DNA of 64,000 nucleotides from assembly GCF_004298145.1 (NCBI RefSeq), contig NZ_SCRH01000001.1, forward strand, positions 24,766-88,765, written 5' to 3'. Below, piece by piece: positions 1 to 8,994 of this stretch. The notes below the pieces were generated by a model that was not told the origin of the DNA, made no database searches, and saw nothing but the letters and a program-made list of their open reading frames with translations. The stretch is from Mycobacterium sp. Lineage in GTDB: Bacteria > Actinomycetota > Actinomycetes > Mycobacteriales > Mycobacteriaceae. The first letter of the stretch is position 1. The number at the start of each line of letters is the position of its first letter. The translations under genes were made by a program, and so were the position numbers.

Positions 1-887
1 TTTGCCAGCACGCCGACCACCTGATCCCACAACTGCTGTGGCAGATCATGACCCATGCCGTCGAATACCACCAGTCGGGCGCCATCGATCGCCCGGGCCA
101 CCGCGCGGCCTCCGAAGGGCCGCATCAGCTTGTCCGCCCGGCCGTGGATCACCACGGTGGGGGCGACGGTCCCGCGGTTGTAGCGCCGCAGGCTGCCGCT
201 GCCGAGCACCGCGGCGAAATGCCGCGCGACGCCCTGCGGGTAGTAATTGCGGTCGTAGCCCTCCGCGGCCTCGGCGCGGGCCTGCTCGTCGGCCACCCGG
301 TAGCGCGGGCTCCCGATGATCTTGCCGACGCGCACCGCATTGTCGATGACCACCTCGCGCGGCGAGTTCGGCGGCGGCCCCTTCAGCAGCGCCAGCAACG
401 CGCGCGGCGCCGGCGGCGGCAGCAGAGCCGAATTGTTGCTGGAGAAGATGACCGCCAGGGTGGTGGTCCGCTCGCGGAATCGCGCGGCGAAGATCTGGGC
501 GATCATGCCGCCCATCGACGCGCCCACGACATGGGCACGGTCGATGTCCAGATGATCCAGCACGGCCGCGGCGTCGTCGGCCATGTCCTCGAGCCGGTAC
601 ACCGCCCGGCTGGGCAGGCCAAGCCAGGACCGGACCAACCGCGTCGCCAGCGGCTGCCCCGAGCTACCGCCATAGCGGGTCTTGCTGGACAGGCCGACGT
701 CGCGGTTGTCGTACCGGATGACACGCAGGCCGCGGCTGACCAGCTTCTCGCAGAACGGGATCCGCCACAGCAGCAGCTGGGCTCCCAGCCCCATGATCAG
801 CAGGACGGGCGGGTCGTCGATGTCACCCATGTCCTCGTAGTACAGCTTTAGGTCGCCTGATATGGCATGCCCCGTGCGGACCTGCAC
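1..887 (-). CDS. lipG: LipG-like alpha/beta hydrolase (3' end outside window)
   Basis: Serine hydrolase of the alpha/beta fold, read on the minus strand from a GTG at 887 and still open at base 1, so the C-terminus is missing. The oxyanion-side block LLIMGLGAQ, the YDNRDVGLS block and the nucleophile elbow VGASMGG (a G-x-S-x-G motif) are visible, and the acid/histidine end FDGMGHDLP is near base 60. The family is described as esterase or phospholipase-like in mycobacteria; the substrate here is unknown. The GTG is preceded at about 7 nt by AGGAG, which overlaps the stop codon of the upstream kinase gene, so the two genes are likely translationally coupled. This is the same pair as Rv0647c-Rv0646c. 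Confidence 0.9.
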   Translation of the reverse strand, partial: MQVRTGHAISGDLKLYYEDMGDIDDPPVLLIMGLGAQLLLWRIPFCEKLVSRGLRVIRYDNRDVGLSSKTRYGGSSGQPLATRLVRSWLGLPSRAVYRLEDMADDAAAVLDHLDIDRAHVVGASMGGMIAQIFAARFRERTTTLAVIFSSNNSALLPPPAPRALLALLKGPPPNSPREVVIDNAVRVGKIIGSPRYRVADEQARAEAAEGYDRNYYPQGVARHFAAVLGSGSLRRYNRGTVAPTVVIHGRADKLMRPFGGRAVARAIDGARLVVFDGMGHDLPQQLWDQVVGVLA

Positions 888-897
888 CGCAGCGCTC

Positions 898-2244
898 CTA
901 TACCTCTACGTCGGAGGAGTGTTCGCGGCTGACTTCGACCATGAAGTTCGCGAAATACCCCGTCAATTGCGGATCCGACATCATCTGCCACTTGGGCGCC
1001 AGCAGCTTCATATAGCGCTCGACGTAGAGGAACTGCTTGCCGATCAGCACCAGCTCGCGGGGCAGCTTGACGTCGTAGGCGTCGGCCAGCGTCGACAACT
1101 GCCGGCCGATGTCGGCGTACGACATGTCACCCAACGTCTGCATGGTCAGCGGGGTGGCGAAACGCTCCAGGTCCTTGGCGGCCTCGGCCTCGGGCTTCAT
1201 GGTGCCGACGGCGCCCATCAGCACCACGATCTTTCCCGCCGCGGCGTGGTCCTTCTTGACCAGCAACGCGTACACCAATTCGCGCAGCAACCAACGGGTG
1301 CGCGGGTCGATGCGGCCCATGATGCCGAAGTCGAAGAACACGATGCGGCCCTGATCGTCGACGTAGAGGTTGCCCGCGTGCAGGTCGCCGTGGAACAGCC
1401 CGTGCCGCAGCCCGCCTTCGAAGAGCGAGAACAGCAGCGCCTTCACCAGCTCAACGCCGTCGAACCCGGCCTTGCGGATGGCGGCGACGTCGTCGATGCG
1501 GATGCCCGACACCCGCTCCATCGTCAGCACCCGGTCGCTGGTGAAGTCCCAATACACCTGCGGCACCCGGATGCCCTGGCCCAGCGCGGAGGCGTGCAGG
1601 TGCGACACCCAGGCCTCCATCGACTGCGCCTCGAGCCGGAAATTCAGCTCCTCGGCCAAGTTGCCGGAGAAGTCGGCGACGACGTCCTGCGCGGAAAGCC
1701 GGCGGCCCAGCTTGGCCACCTCGACGGCCTGGGCGAAGCGCTTGAGGATTTGCAGGTCGGCGGCGACCCGGCGGCGAATGCCCGGCCGCTGGATCTTGAC
1801 GACGACCTCCTCACCGCTGTGCAGGGTCGCGTAGTGCACCTGGGCGATGGACGCCGAGGCGAACGGCTCTTCGTCCCAGGTGGCGAACAGCTCGGACGGG
1901 TCGGCCCCGAGCTCGTCGATGAACAGCTTGTGCACCTCGCCGGAGTCGGCGGGTGGCACCCGGTCCAGCAGGCCACGAAACTCCCGGGACAGCGATTCGC
2001 CGAACGCCCCGGGGCTGGACGCGATGATCTGCCCGAACTTCACGTACGTGGGTCCCAGGTCGGCGAAGGTCTGTGGGAGCTGTTTGATCACCTTCTGCTG
2101 CCACGGCCCCCGGCCCGACAGTTTGGTGACGACACGAGCGGCGGAGCGGGTGACCTGCCAGCCTGTCACCGCTACCCGGGCCGCTTCGACCGGCAACGGC
2201 ACCCGGTCCAGCTTGGCCACCTCTCGATGTTTGGTAGAACTCAT
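898..2244 (-). CDS. ABC1/UbiB-family atypical kinase (AarF-like)
   Basis: Atypical protein-kinase-like protein of the ABC1/ADCK/UbiB family, about 448 aa. Visible motifs in order are the family KxGQ element in YVKFGQIIASSPG, an Ala/Ser-rich nucleotide loop ASASIAQVH, the invariant lysine in VVVKIQRPG, the catalytic loop HGDLHAGN and the metal-binding FFDFGIMG. Family members support quinone or lipid metabolism through ATPase activity; no substrate can be named here. I start it at the ATG giving MSSTKHREVA (2244) rather than the ATG 30 nt upstream, since this matches the M. tuberculosis Rv0647c start. It lies 10 bp upstream of lipG in one transcription unit. Confidence 0.9.
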   Translation of the reverse strand: MSSTKHREVAKLDRVPLPVEAARVAVTGWQVTRSAARVVTKLSGRGPWQQKVIKQLPQTFADLGPTYVKFGQIIASSPGAFGESLSREFRGLLDRVPPADSGEVHKLFIDELGADPSELFATWDEEPFASASIAQVHYATLHSGEEVVVKIQRPGIRRRVAADLQILKRFAQAVEVAKLGRRLSAQDVVADFSGNLAEELNFRLEAQSMEAWVSHLHASALGQGIRVPQVYWDFTSDRVLTMERVSGIRIDDVAAIRKAGFDGVELVKALLFSLFEGGLRHGLFHGDLHAGNLYVDDQGRIVFFDFGIMGRIDPRTRWLLRELVYALLVKKDHAAAGKIVVLMGAVGTMKPEAEAAKDLERFATPLTMQTLGDMSYADIGRQLSTLADAYDVKLPRELVLIGKQFLYVERYMKLLAPKWQMMSDPQLTGYFANFMVEVSREHSSDVEV

Positions 2245-2284
2245 TCCAGCAGTCTGCCAAATCGGCTCTGGCAAGTCCCAATCT

Positions 2285-2890
2285 CTACCGGGGCCGATGC
2301 CCGCTTCGCCACGGCCGCACCCACCCCTGGATCGCCCAGCCCTCGAGCCCGGCGATCAGCTCATACATGGTGGCGCCGTCGATCGTCTCCCGGATGATGT
2401 CGGCGTGCCCGGCGTGCCGCGCCAGCTCGTTGATCACGTGCAGGATCACCCAGCGCACCGACCAGGCCTCCTGGTCCTTCGGGAACCACGGGATGTCCCG
2501 CGGAACGGGCACCGCGGCGTCGAGGTCCGCGGTCTCGGCCAGCCGAAGCGATTCGGCGTTCTGCGCCTCGAATGCCCGCAGCAGCCCGTCCAGCGTCTCG
2601 TCGGGCCGCATCACGTGCTGGTCCGCGAACTCCTTACTGATCTGCTCGAAGGGGCGGGTGTCTTTCGGCGGCGCATCCGGCGCGGCGGCGACGCGCGCCA
2701 TCCAGCTGCGCTGCATCCCGGTGGCGTGCTTGACCAGCCCGCCGATCGACAGCGCGCTGACCGAGGGCGTGGACCGGGCCTGTTCGTCGGTGAGGCCGTG
2801 CGAGACGGCGAAATACGCGCTTTGGTGGAACGCGAGGAATTCACGCAGGGCGCTGCGTTCGTCGGCCACGGGCCGGGCGAGGGCGGGCAT
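2285..2890 (-). CDS. DUF664/DinB-like four-helix protein
   Basis: 201-aa protein of the DinB/YfiT superfamily, DUF664 branch, whose members are often metal-dependent thiol S-transferases or detoxification proteins. Histidines that would bind the metal are seen in GGLVKHATGM and in the C-terminal block HVINELARHAGHADIIRE, which is diagnostic for DUF664. There are no signal peptide or membrane segments, so it is probably cytosolic. The ATG at 2890 gives MPALARPVAD; a longer frame upstream only reads antisense of the mannosidase and is discarded. It is divergent from the alpha-mannosidase with 40 bp between starts. It is an addition relative to the order I recall for M. tuberculosis. Confidence 0.85.
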   Translation of the reverse strand: MPALARPVADERSALREFLAFHQSAYFAVSHGLTDEQARSTPSVSALSIGGLVKHATGMQRSWMARVAAAPDAPPKDTRPFEQISKEFADQHVMRPDETLDGLLRAFEAQNAESLRLAETADLDAAVPVPRDIPWFPKDQEAWSVRWVILHVINELARHAGHADIIRETIDGATMYELIAGLEGWAIQGWVRPWRSGHRPR

Positions 2891-2930
2891 TGTCCGATCG
2901 TAGTTCGCCCACACGCCGTAAAGTGCGGGG

Positions 2931-5900
2931 ATGCAGCTGGTTTCGGCGCGCTCGACCGAGCTATTCGTCGGGCCGCCGGACGCCCCGCTGCAGCTGGTCC
3001 GGGTCTCGGTCTCAGGGTGCGCCGAGCCGACGCCGATCCGCATCGACGGCGACCGACTGGGCGGACAGATCCTCGCCGAGGCCGGCCGGGAAGTGATCGA
3101 GGTCCCGGTCACCGTGGACCATCCGGTGGTCGGTGAGCGCCGGCCCGCGCGGGTGCACGCCGGCGGTGCGCGACTGCCGTTTGACTTCACCATCGCCGAG
3201 CCCGGCTGGACCATGTTCATGGTCAGTCATTTCCACTACGACCCGGTGTGGTGGAACACCCAGGGCGCCTATACCAGCGAGTGGATCGAGGATCCGCCGG
3301 GGCGGGCCCGGCAGACCAACGGCTTCGAACTCGTGCACGCACACCTGGAGATGGCGCGCCGCGAGCCCGAGTACAAGTTCGTGCTCGCGGAGGTGGACTA
3401 CCTCAAGCCGTACTGGGACACCCGCCCCGAGGACCGCGCCGACCTGCGGCGGTTCATCACGCAGGGCCGCGTCGAGGTGATGGGCGGCACCTACAACGAA
3501 CCCAACACCAATCTGACCAGCCCGGAAACGACCATTCGAAACCTGGTGCACGGCATGGGCTTTCAGCGTCACATCCTGGGTGCCGACCCGGCGACCGCGT
3601 GGCAGCTGGACGTGTTCGGCCACGACCCGCAGTTCCCCGGGCTGGCCGCCGACGCCGGCCTGACTTCGAGCTCGTGGGCCCGGGGACCGCACCACCAGTG
3701 GGGCCCGACGCACAGCGACGGCGGACTGGGCGGCATGCAGTTCTGCAGCGAGTTCGAGTGGATCTCGCCGTCGGGCCGCGGCCTGCTCACCCACTACATG
3801 CCCGCGCATTACTCGGCGGGCTGGTGGATGGATTCCGCGACGTCGCTGGGCGAGGCCGAGGACGCCACGTACGAGCTGTTCGATCAGCTCAAAAAGGTCG
3901 CGCTGACCCGCAATGTGCTGCTGCCCGTCGGCACCGACTACACCCCGCCCAACACGTGGGTCACCGCCATCCATCGCGCCTGGGCCGCCCGCTACACCTG
4001 GCCGCGATTCGTGTGCGCGCTGCCGCGCGAATTCTTTGCGGCGGTGCGCGCCGAACTGGCGCAGCGTGAGTGTGCGCCGTCGCCGCAGACCCGCGACATG
4101 AACCCGATCTACACCGGCAAGGACGTGTCCCACATCGACACCAAACAAGCCAACCGGGCCGCGGAGAACGCCGTCTTGGCGGCCGAGCGCTTCGCGGTGT
4201 TCGCGGCGCTGATGACCGGCGCCGACTACCCGCATGCCGCCTTGGCCAAGGCGTGGGTGCAGCTGGCCTACGGCGCGCACCACGACGCGATCACCGGCTC
4301 GGAGTCCGACCAGGTCTACCTCGACCTGTTGACCGGCTGGCGTGACGCGTGGGAGTTGGGTCGCGCGGCCCGGGACAACTCACTGGCGCTGCTGTCGGGG
4401 GCGATCGGTGATTCCGGGGACGTCATCGTGTGGAACTCGCTGGCCCACCGGCGCACCGACATCGTCACCGCCCGGGTCGATCCGCCGCTGCGCGCGGGCG
4501 CGCGGGTGCTGGACGCCGACGGCGCCGAGCTGCCCGCGCTTGTCGAGCACGACGGCAGTTCGGTCACCTGGCTGGCCCGCGACGTCCCGTCGCTGGGCTG
4601 GCAAACCTACCGGCTGGCTCCCACCGATAAAGCCGACCGGGCGAGCGGCTGGGCGCCGGTGCCGGGATCGATGATCGCCAACGAGCACTACCGGATCGAG
4701 GTCGACGCCGCCCGCGGCGGGGCGGTCGCCTCGCTGATCGACCTGTCTGGCCCGGGGGGCCGCGAGCTGATCGCGGACGGCCGGGTGGGCAACGAGCTCG
4801 CCGTCTACGAGGAATACCCGTCGCACCCGACGCAGGGCGAGGGCCCGTGGCATCTGCTGCCCAAGGGGCCGGTGGTGTGCTCGTCGCAAGCACGGGCGCG
4901 GGTGCAGGCCTACCACGGTCCCCTCGGTCAGCGGGTGGTGGTGCGCGGCCGGGTCGGCACGTTGCTGCGCTACACCCAAACCCTGACGCTGTGGCGGGGC
5001 GTCGCGCGGGTGGCCTGCCGCACCACGATCGACGAGTTCACCGGCGCCGATCAGCTGGTGCGGCTGCGCTGGCCGTGCCCGGTGCCGGGCGCCATGCCGG
5101 TCAGCGAAGTGGGCGACGCCGTCGTGGGCCGGGGTTTCGCGTTGCTGCACGAGGGCTCCCGCTCGGTGGATACCGCACGGCACCTGTGGACTTTGGACAA
5201 CCCGGCGTACGGCTGGTTCGGCCTGTCCTCAGCGGCCCGGATCCGGGTTTCGGGGGCCGACGTGCGGGCGATATCGGTCGCCGAGGTGGTGTCGCCGGCG
5301 GAGACGCTGTCCGGACCGCTGGCGCGTGAGCTGATGGTGGCGCTGGTTCGTGCCGGTGTCACGGCCACCTGCAGCGCCGCGGACAAGCCGCGCTACGGCC
5401 ACCTCGCGGTGGATTCCAATCTGCCCGACGTGCGCGTCGCGCTGGGCGGGCCGGATCGCAACGCTTTCACCGGGGCGGTGCTGGCCCACGCCGATCCGGC
5501 CTACGCCGAGGAACTGGACCGTCAGCTGGCGGCGTCCGGCCGGGCCAGGGTGTGGGTGCCGGCCGAGACGCAGCTGGCCGCGGTGTGGGTGCCCGGCGCC
5601 GACCTGCGCCCGCTGCGCGCGCTGCCCGTGCTGGTGATCGACGGCCGCGACGAGGAAGACCTGCGGGCGGCGATCGCCTCGGTGGCCGACGACCTCGGCG
5701 ACGCCGAGATCGTCGTCGCGCAACAACCCCCGTCGGGAACCGATGCATTCGACGACCGCACCGTCGCCCTGCTCAACCGGGGGGTGCCCAGCTTCGCCGT
5801 CGACACCGAGGGCACCCTGCACACCGCGCTGATGCGCTCCTGCACCGGCTGGCCGTCGGGCATCTGGATCGACGACCCGCGCCGCACCGCGCCGGACGGC

Positions 5901-7127
5901 TCCAACTTCGGCCTCCAGCACTGGACCCACGCCTTCGAGTACGCGTTGGTCAGCGGGCAGGGCGACTGGCGGCGCGCCGAGATCCCCGCCCGCAGCGCAC
6001 AGTTCTCCCACCCGTTGCTCGTCGCCGCCGGAGGCCGGCGGCATGGCGCGCTGCCGCCGGCCGGTTCGCTGCTGCGCGTCGAGCCCGCCGAATCGGTGCA
6101 CCTGGCGGCCCTCAAGGCCGCCGGCAATCCACTGACCGCGGGCAGCGCGGCGCCGCTCGACCCGAACGCGGTCGCCCTGCGGCTGGTGGAAACGACCGGG
6201 GCCCGCGCGCGTGTCGTTCTCGGCTCGGACTTCGCGGCGATCAGCGACTTGCGGCGCGCCGATCTCCTGGAGAGACCGACCGGGCGCCTGGATTCGGTCG
6301 ACCTGCACGGTTATCAGGTGGCGACCGTGCTGGCCCGCTTCGAGACGCCCGGGACGATATCGGATGCCGCCGCCCTGGCTCCGCACGCCGAGGCCGCCCA
6401 GCCCCTGTACGCCCGCTATTGGCTGCACAACCGGGGTCCGGCGCCGCTCGGTGGGCTGCCTGCGGTCGCCCACCTGCACCCGTCGCTGGTCAGCGCCTGG
6501 CCGGGCGGCGAGATGACCCTGCGCCTCACCGCGGCCAGCGACTGCAGCGACGCCCCGCTGCGCGGTGGGGTCGTCCTTGCGTGCCCCGACGGCTGGTCGG
6601 TTTCACCCGCCGAGCTGCCGTTGACCCTGTGCAGCGGCGACCACCTGGAGGCCGACGTCGTGGTGTCGATCCCGCCCCGCGCCGAACCCGGGCTCTATCC
6701 GGTGCGGGCCGAGCTGCGCCTCGCCGGGGATGAGATCCCGGCTTCGTGGCGGCAAGGGGTGGAGGACGTGTGCGTGGTGGCCGTGGGCGGCGGACCGGTC
6801 GACCCCGGCGAGCTGATCTACCTTGCCGACGGGCCCAGCGAGGTCACGCTGCGACCCGGGGCAGCGGGCGACCTGACCGTCACGGTCGGCACCCACGGCC
6901 GGGCCGACCTCGGGCTGGAGGCGCATCTGATCAGCCCGTGGGGCACCTGGGAATGGATGGGCCCCGCCGCGCTCGGCGCGGTCCTGCCCGCCCGCGGCAC
7001 CGTCGACCTCGGCTTTCGCTTGACCCCGCCGGCCTGGCTGGAACCCGGCCGGTGGTGGGCGCTGGTACGCATCGGCTGCGCCGGCCGGCTGATCTACTCG
7101 CCCGCCGTGCGGGTGACGGTGACATGA
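2931..7127 (+). CDS. GH38 alpha-mannosidase
   Basis: Large (1398 aa) family-38 glycoside hydrolase that would release alpha-linked mannose. The zinc site HFHYDPVWW begins at residue 100 and the presumed nucleophile is D227 in WQLDVFGHDPQ. A second conserved histidine block, YGAHHDAITGSESDQVY, is near residue 446, followed by the long beta-rich GH38 C-terminal region. There is no signal peptide, so it is probably cytosolic and could recycle mannose from lipoarabinomannan, PIMs or glycoproteins. It is the ortholog of Rv0648. Its stop overlaps the next ATG (ATGA at 7124-7127), so it is coupled to the downstream small gene and the ROK kinase. Confidence 0.93.
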   Translation: MQLVSARSTELFVGPPDAPLQLVRVSVSGCAEPTPIRIDGDRLGGQILAEAGREVIEVPVTVDHPVVGERRPARVHAGGARLPFDFTIAEPGWTMFMVSHFHYDPVWWNTQGAYTSEWIEDPPGRARQTNGFELVHAHLEMARREPEYKFVLAEVDYLKPYWDTRPEDRADLRRFITQGRVEVMGGTYNEPNTNLTSPETTIRNLVHGMGFQRHILGADPATAWQLDVFGHDPQFPGLAADAGLTSSSWARGPHHQWGPTHSDGGLGGMQFCSEFEWISPSGRGLLTHYMPAHYSAGWWMDSATSLGEAEDATYELFDQLKKVALTRNVLLPVGTDYTPPNTWVTAIHRAWAARYTWPRFVCALPREFFAAVRAELAQRECAPSPQTRDMNPIYTGKDVSHIDTKQANRAAENAVLAAERFAVFAALMTGADYPHAALAKAWVQLAYGAHHDAITGSESDQVYLDLLTGWRDAWELGRAARDNSLALLSGAIGDSGDVIVWNSLAHRRTDIVTARVDPPLRAGARVLDADGAELPALVEHDGSSVTWLARDVPSLGWQTYRLAPTDKADRASGWAPVPGSMIANEHYRIEVDAARGGAVASLIDLSGPGGRELIADGRVGNELAVYEEYPSHPTQGEGPWHLLPKGPVVCSSQARARVQAYHGPLGQRVVVRGRVGTLLRYTQTLTLWRGVARVACRTTIDEFTGADQLVRLRWPCPVPGAMPVSEVGDAVVGRGFALLHEGSRSVDTARHLWTLDNPAYGWFGLSSAARIRVSGADVRAISVAEVVSPAETLSGPLARELMVALVRAGVTATCSAADKPRYGHLAVDSNLPDVRVALGGPDRNAFTGAVLAHADPAYAEELDRQLAASGRARVWVPAETQLAAVWVPGADLRPLRALPVLVIDGRDEEDLRAAIASVADDLGDAEIVVAQQPPSGTDAFDDRTVALLNRGVPSFAVDTEGTLHTALMRSCTGWPSGIWIDDPRRTAPDGSNFGLQHWTHAFEYALVSGQGDWRRAEIPARSAQFSHPLLVAAGGRRHGALPPAGSLLRVEPAESVHLAALKAAGNPLTAGSAAPLDPNAVALRLVETTGARARVVLGSDFAAISDLRRADLLERPTGRLDSVDLHGYQVATVLARFETPGTISDAAALAPHAEAAQPLYARYWLHNRGPAPLGGLPAVAHLHPSLVSAWPGGEMTLRLTAASDCSDAPLRGGVVLACPDGWSVSPAELPLTLCSGDHLEADVVVSIPPRAEPGLYPVRAELRLAGDEIPASWRQGVEDVCVVAVGGGPVDPGELIYLADGPSEVTLRPGAAGDLTVTVGTHGRADLGLEAHLISPWGTWEWMGPAALGAVLPARGTVDLGFRLTPPAWLEPGRWWALVRIGCAGRLIYSPAVRVTVT

Positions 7128-7741
7128 GCAACCACCCGATCGCGACCGTCGCCGGCATCCCCGTGTCGTCCGCCGAAATCGACGCGGCCGAAACGCGGCT
7201 GCGCGCCGCCCGGGGAGCGGGTGCGCTGCCGGCCGGTGGCACCGGCGAGGGCCGCCAGCTGCGGCGCTGGCTGACCCAACTGATCGTCACCCAACGCGTG
7301 ATCGCCACGGAGGCGGGCGCGCGCGGGCTGACCGCACGCGGCGCGCCGACCGAGACCGAGTTGCTGCCCGACGCGACCGCGCGGCTGGAGATCGGCAGCG
7401 TCGCCGCGGCCGTGCTGGCCGATCCGCGCGCCCGGGCGCTGTTCGCCGATGTCACCGCCGCGGTGCACGTCACCGATGACGAGGTGGCCGCCTATCACGC
7501 CCGCAACCCGCTGCGGTTCGTCGCAACCCAGCGAGATCAAAGTGGCTGGCGCACAACAGTATTGGTTGCATCACCGCTGAATGAGGTGCGATCGGTGATC
7601 GCCGAACATCTGCGTGGCGCCGCGCGGCGGCGCGCCTTCCGGCTGTGGCTGGATGCCCGCCGCGCCGAGCTGGTGTGGCTAGCACCCGGTTACGAGCATC
7701 CCGGCGACCCCCGCCAGCCCGACAACACCCACCGGCACTGA
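7124..7741 (+). CDS. Uncharacterised 205-aa protein between mannosidase and ROK kinase
   Basis: Starts inside the mannosidase stop (ATGA overlap) and ends 5 bp before the kinase ATG, so it belongs to the same sugar-related operon. The opening IATVAGIPVSSAEIDAAE resembles the N-terminal chaperone segment of SurA/PpiC-type foldases (a valine-asparagine/alanine-glycine turn, then a helix), but no PPIase domain or signal peptide is present. In M. tuberculosis the gene in this place (Rv0649) was labelled fabD2, a malonyl-CoA:ACP transacylase. I see no GxSxG nucleophile or other FabD motif here, so I do not transfer that name. Confidence 0.75.
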   Translation: MSNHPIATVAGIPVSSAEIDAAETRLRAARGAGALPAGGTGEGRQLRRWLTQLIVTQRVIATEAGARGLTARGAPTETELLPDATARLEIGSVAAAVLADPRARALFADVTAAVHVTDDEVAAYHARNPLRFVATQRDQSGWRTTVLVASPLNEVRSVIAEHLRGAARRRAFRLWLDARRAELVWLAPGYEHPGDPRQPDNTHRH

Positions 7742-7746
7742 GCGCC

Positions 7747-8667
7747 ATGCTTACCCTCTGTTTGGACATCGGCGGCACCAAAATCGCCGCCGCACTGGTC
7801 GATTCGGATGGTGCGCTCGCGTATACCGCGATCCGCCCCACCCCGGCCACGGCCGCCTCCGACGACGTGTGGGCCGTCGTCGAAGCCATGATCACCGACG
7901 CGTTGCGGGCGGCCGACGCCCCGATCACCGCCGTCGGCATCGCCTCGGCCGGGCCGATCGATCTGCGCACCGGATCGGTCAGCCCGATCAACATCGCGGG
8001 CTGGGACCGCTTCCCGCTACGCGACAGGGTCGCCGCGACGGTGCCGGGGCTGCCGGTCGCGCTGGGTGGCGATGGCGTGTGTATGGCGTTGGGGGAGCAC
8101 TGGATTGGGGCGGGCCGCAGGACGGGCCCGGACGCCCGGTTCCTGTTGGGCATGGTGGTCTCCACCGGGGTGGGCGGCGGATTGGTGCTCGACGGTGTCC
8201 CCTACACGGGGCGCACCGGCAACGCCGGCCACGTCGGGCACGTCGTGGTCGAACTGGACGGTTCGCCGTGCACCTGCGGCGGCCACGGCTGCGTGGAGAC
8301 GGTGGCGTCCGGGCCGTGGATGGTGCGCTGGGCGCGGGAAAACGGATGGGCCGCACCGCCCGGCGCGGGCGCCAGCGACCTGGCCGTTGCGGCGGCGGCC
8401 GGAGACCCGTTGGCGCAGCGGGCGTTCCACCGGTCGGCCAACGCTCTCGCCGCGATGATCGCCTCGGTCGGCGCGGTCTGCGATCTGGACCTCGTCGTGA
8501 TCGGGGGAGGGGTCTCCAAGTCCGGTCCGCTGCTCTTCGACCCGCTGCGGGCCAAGCTCGCCGACTACGCGGGACTGGACTTCTTGTCCGGCCTGCGCGT
8601 GGTACCCGGCGAGCTCGGCGGTGCAGCCGGTCTGATCGGCGCCGCCCGGCTCGCGGCCCTGGGCTGA
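7747..8667 (+). CDS. ROK-family sugar kinase
   Basis: 306-aa ROK kinase that would phosphorylate a hexose such as glucose or mannose with ATP. The N-terminal phosphate loop LDIGGTKIAAALVD is at residues 5-18, the sugar-binding VSTGVGGGLVLDG lies mid-protein, and the ROK zinc signature is complete: GHVGH, then CTCGGHGCVE. The C-terminal adenosine motif VVIGGGVSKSG is present. The ATG at 7747 is chosen because it starts just before the phosphate loop; the upstream extension is overlap with the previous gene. It is the ortholog of Rv0650. With the alpha-mannosidase it suggests capture of released mannose. Confidence 0.9.
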   Translation: MLTLCLDIGGTKIAAALVDSDGALAYTAIRPTPATAASDDVWAVVEAMITDALRAADAPITAVGIASAGPIDLRTGSVSPINIAGWDRFPLRDRVAATVPGLPVALGGDGVCMALGEHWIGAGRRTGPDARFLLGMVVSTGVGGGLVLDGVPYTGRTGNAGHVGHVVVELDGSPCTCGGHGCVETVASGPWMVRWARENGWAAPPGAGASDLAVAAAAGDPLAQRAFHRSANALAAMIASVGAVCDLDLVVIGGGVSKSGPLLFDPLRAKLADYAGLDFLSGLRVVPGELGGAAGLIGAARLAALG

Positions 8668-8756
8668 CGCGCCGCATGCGCCGCGGACAGCTCCCTACGC
8701 CGGCTGCGTGGACCACGGCATCGCCGTCACCTGAGCCGTCACCTGAGGTCGCCGTT

Positions 8757-8785
8757 TTGGCTGACCGCGCAGGCCACGCTATTCT
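8757..8785 (+). promoter_or_regulatory. Candidate rplJL promoter
   Basis: TTGGCT (8757-8762) and TATTCT (8780-8785) are separated by exactly 17 bp, a good sigma-A type match. It lies about 210 bp upstream of rplJ and directly before the ribosomal leader sequence. Seen by eye only; no start-site data. Confidence 0.6.
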
Positions 8786-8794
8786 GTTAGCCGA

Positions 8795-8990
8795 TCCACC
8801 GAAGACCGTCGGTCACCGAGCAATCGGTTGAAGGTCCGGGAGCATCCCGGCGGCCCACGCAGGAGGACGAGGCACCAGCGCCGGTTCGCACCGGTGTGTT
8901 TTTACGCCCCGGCCGCTTCCTGCGCCGGGGCGTTCGTCGTTTTTCGGGGGAATCGAGATGACACGTCGCATGACTTTCACTTCAGGAGGT
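8795..8990 (+). ncRNA. L10(L12) leader of the rplJL transcript
   Basis: Long 5' untranslated leader before rplJ, with no supported ORF. It holds the stretch around CCGAAGACCGTCGG (from 8799) and CACGCAGGAGGACGAGGC (from 8856), which I recognise from actinobacterial L10 leaders. In this family the L10-(L12)4 complex binds the leader and represses its own translation. A strong hairpin (8904-8933) sits in the middle. The leader ends with an excellent Shine-Dalgarno (CAGGAGGT) before ATG 8995. Confidence 0.6.
8904..8933 (+). terminator. Attenuator-like hairpin in the rplJ leader
   Basis: Perfect 9-bp stem ACGCCCCGG / CCGGGGCGT with a 12-nt loop, followed shortly by TCGTCGTTTTT. It could be an intrinsic attenuator or a structural part of the L10-binding leader. 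It lies between the promoter and the first gene, so it must be read through at least part of the time. Confidence 0.45.
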
Positions 8991-8994
8991 AGGC

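Noticed and set aside
862..2397. 511-codon plus-strand ORF across the ABC1 kinase
   Set aside because: Antisense shadow of a clearly recognisable kinase on the minus strand.
5229..6479. Long minus-strand ORF inside the alpha-mannosidase
   Set aside because: Shadow frame, Arg/Gly/His-rich, no Shine-Dalgarno or family match.
7124..7741. FabD2 malonyl-CoA transacylase label for the small gene after the mannosidase
   Set aside because: The position matches Rv0649, but the sequence lacks the GxSxG nucleophile and other FabD motifs.
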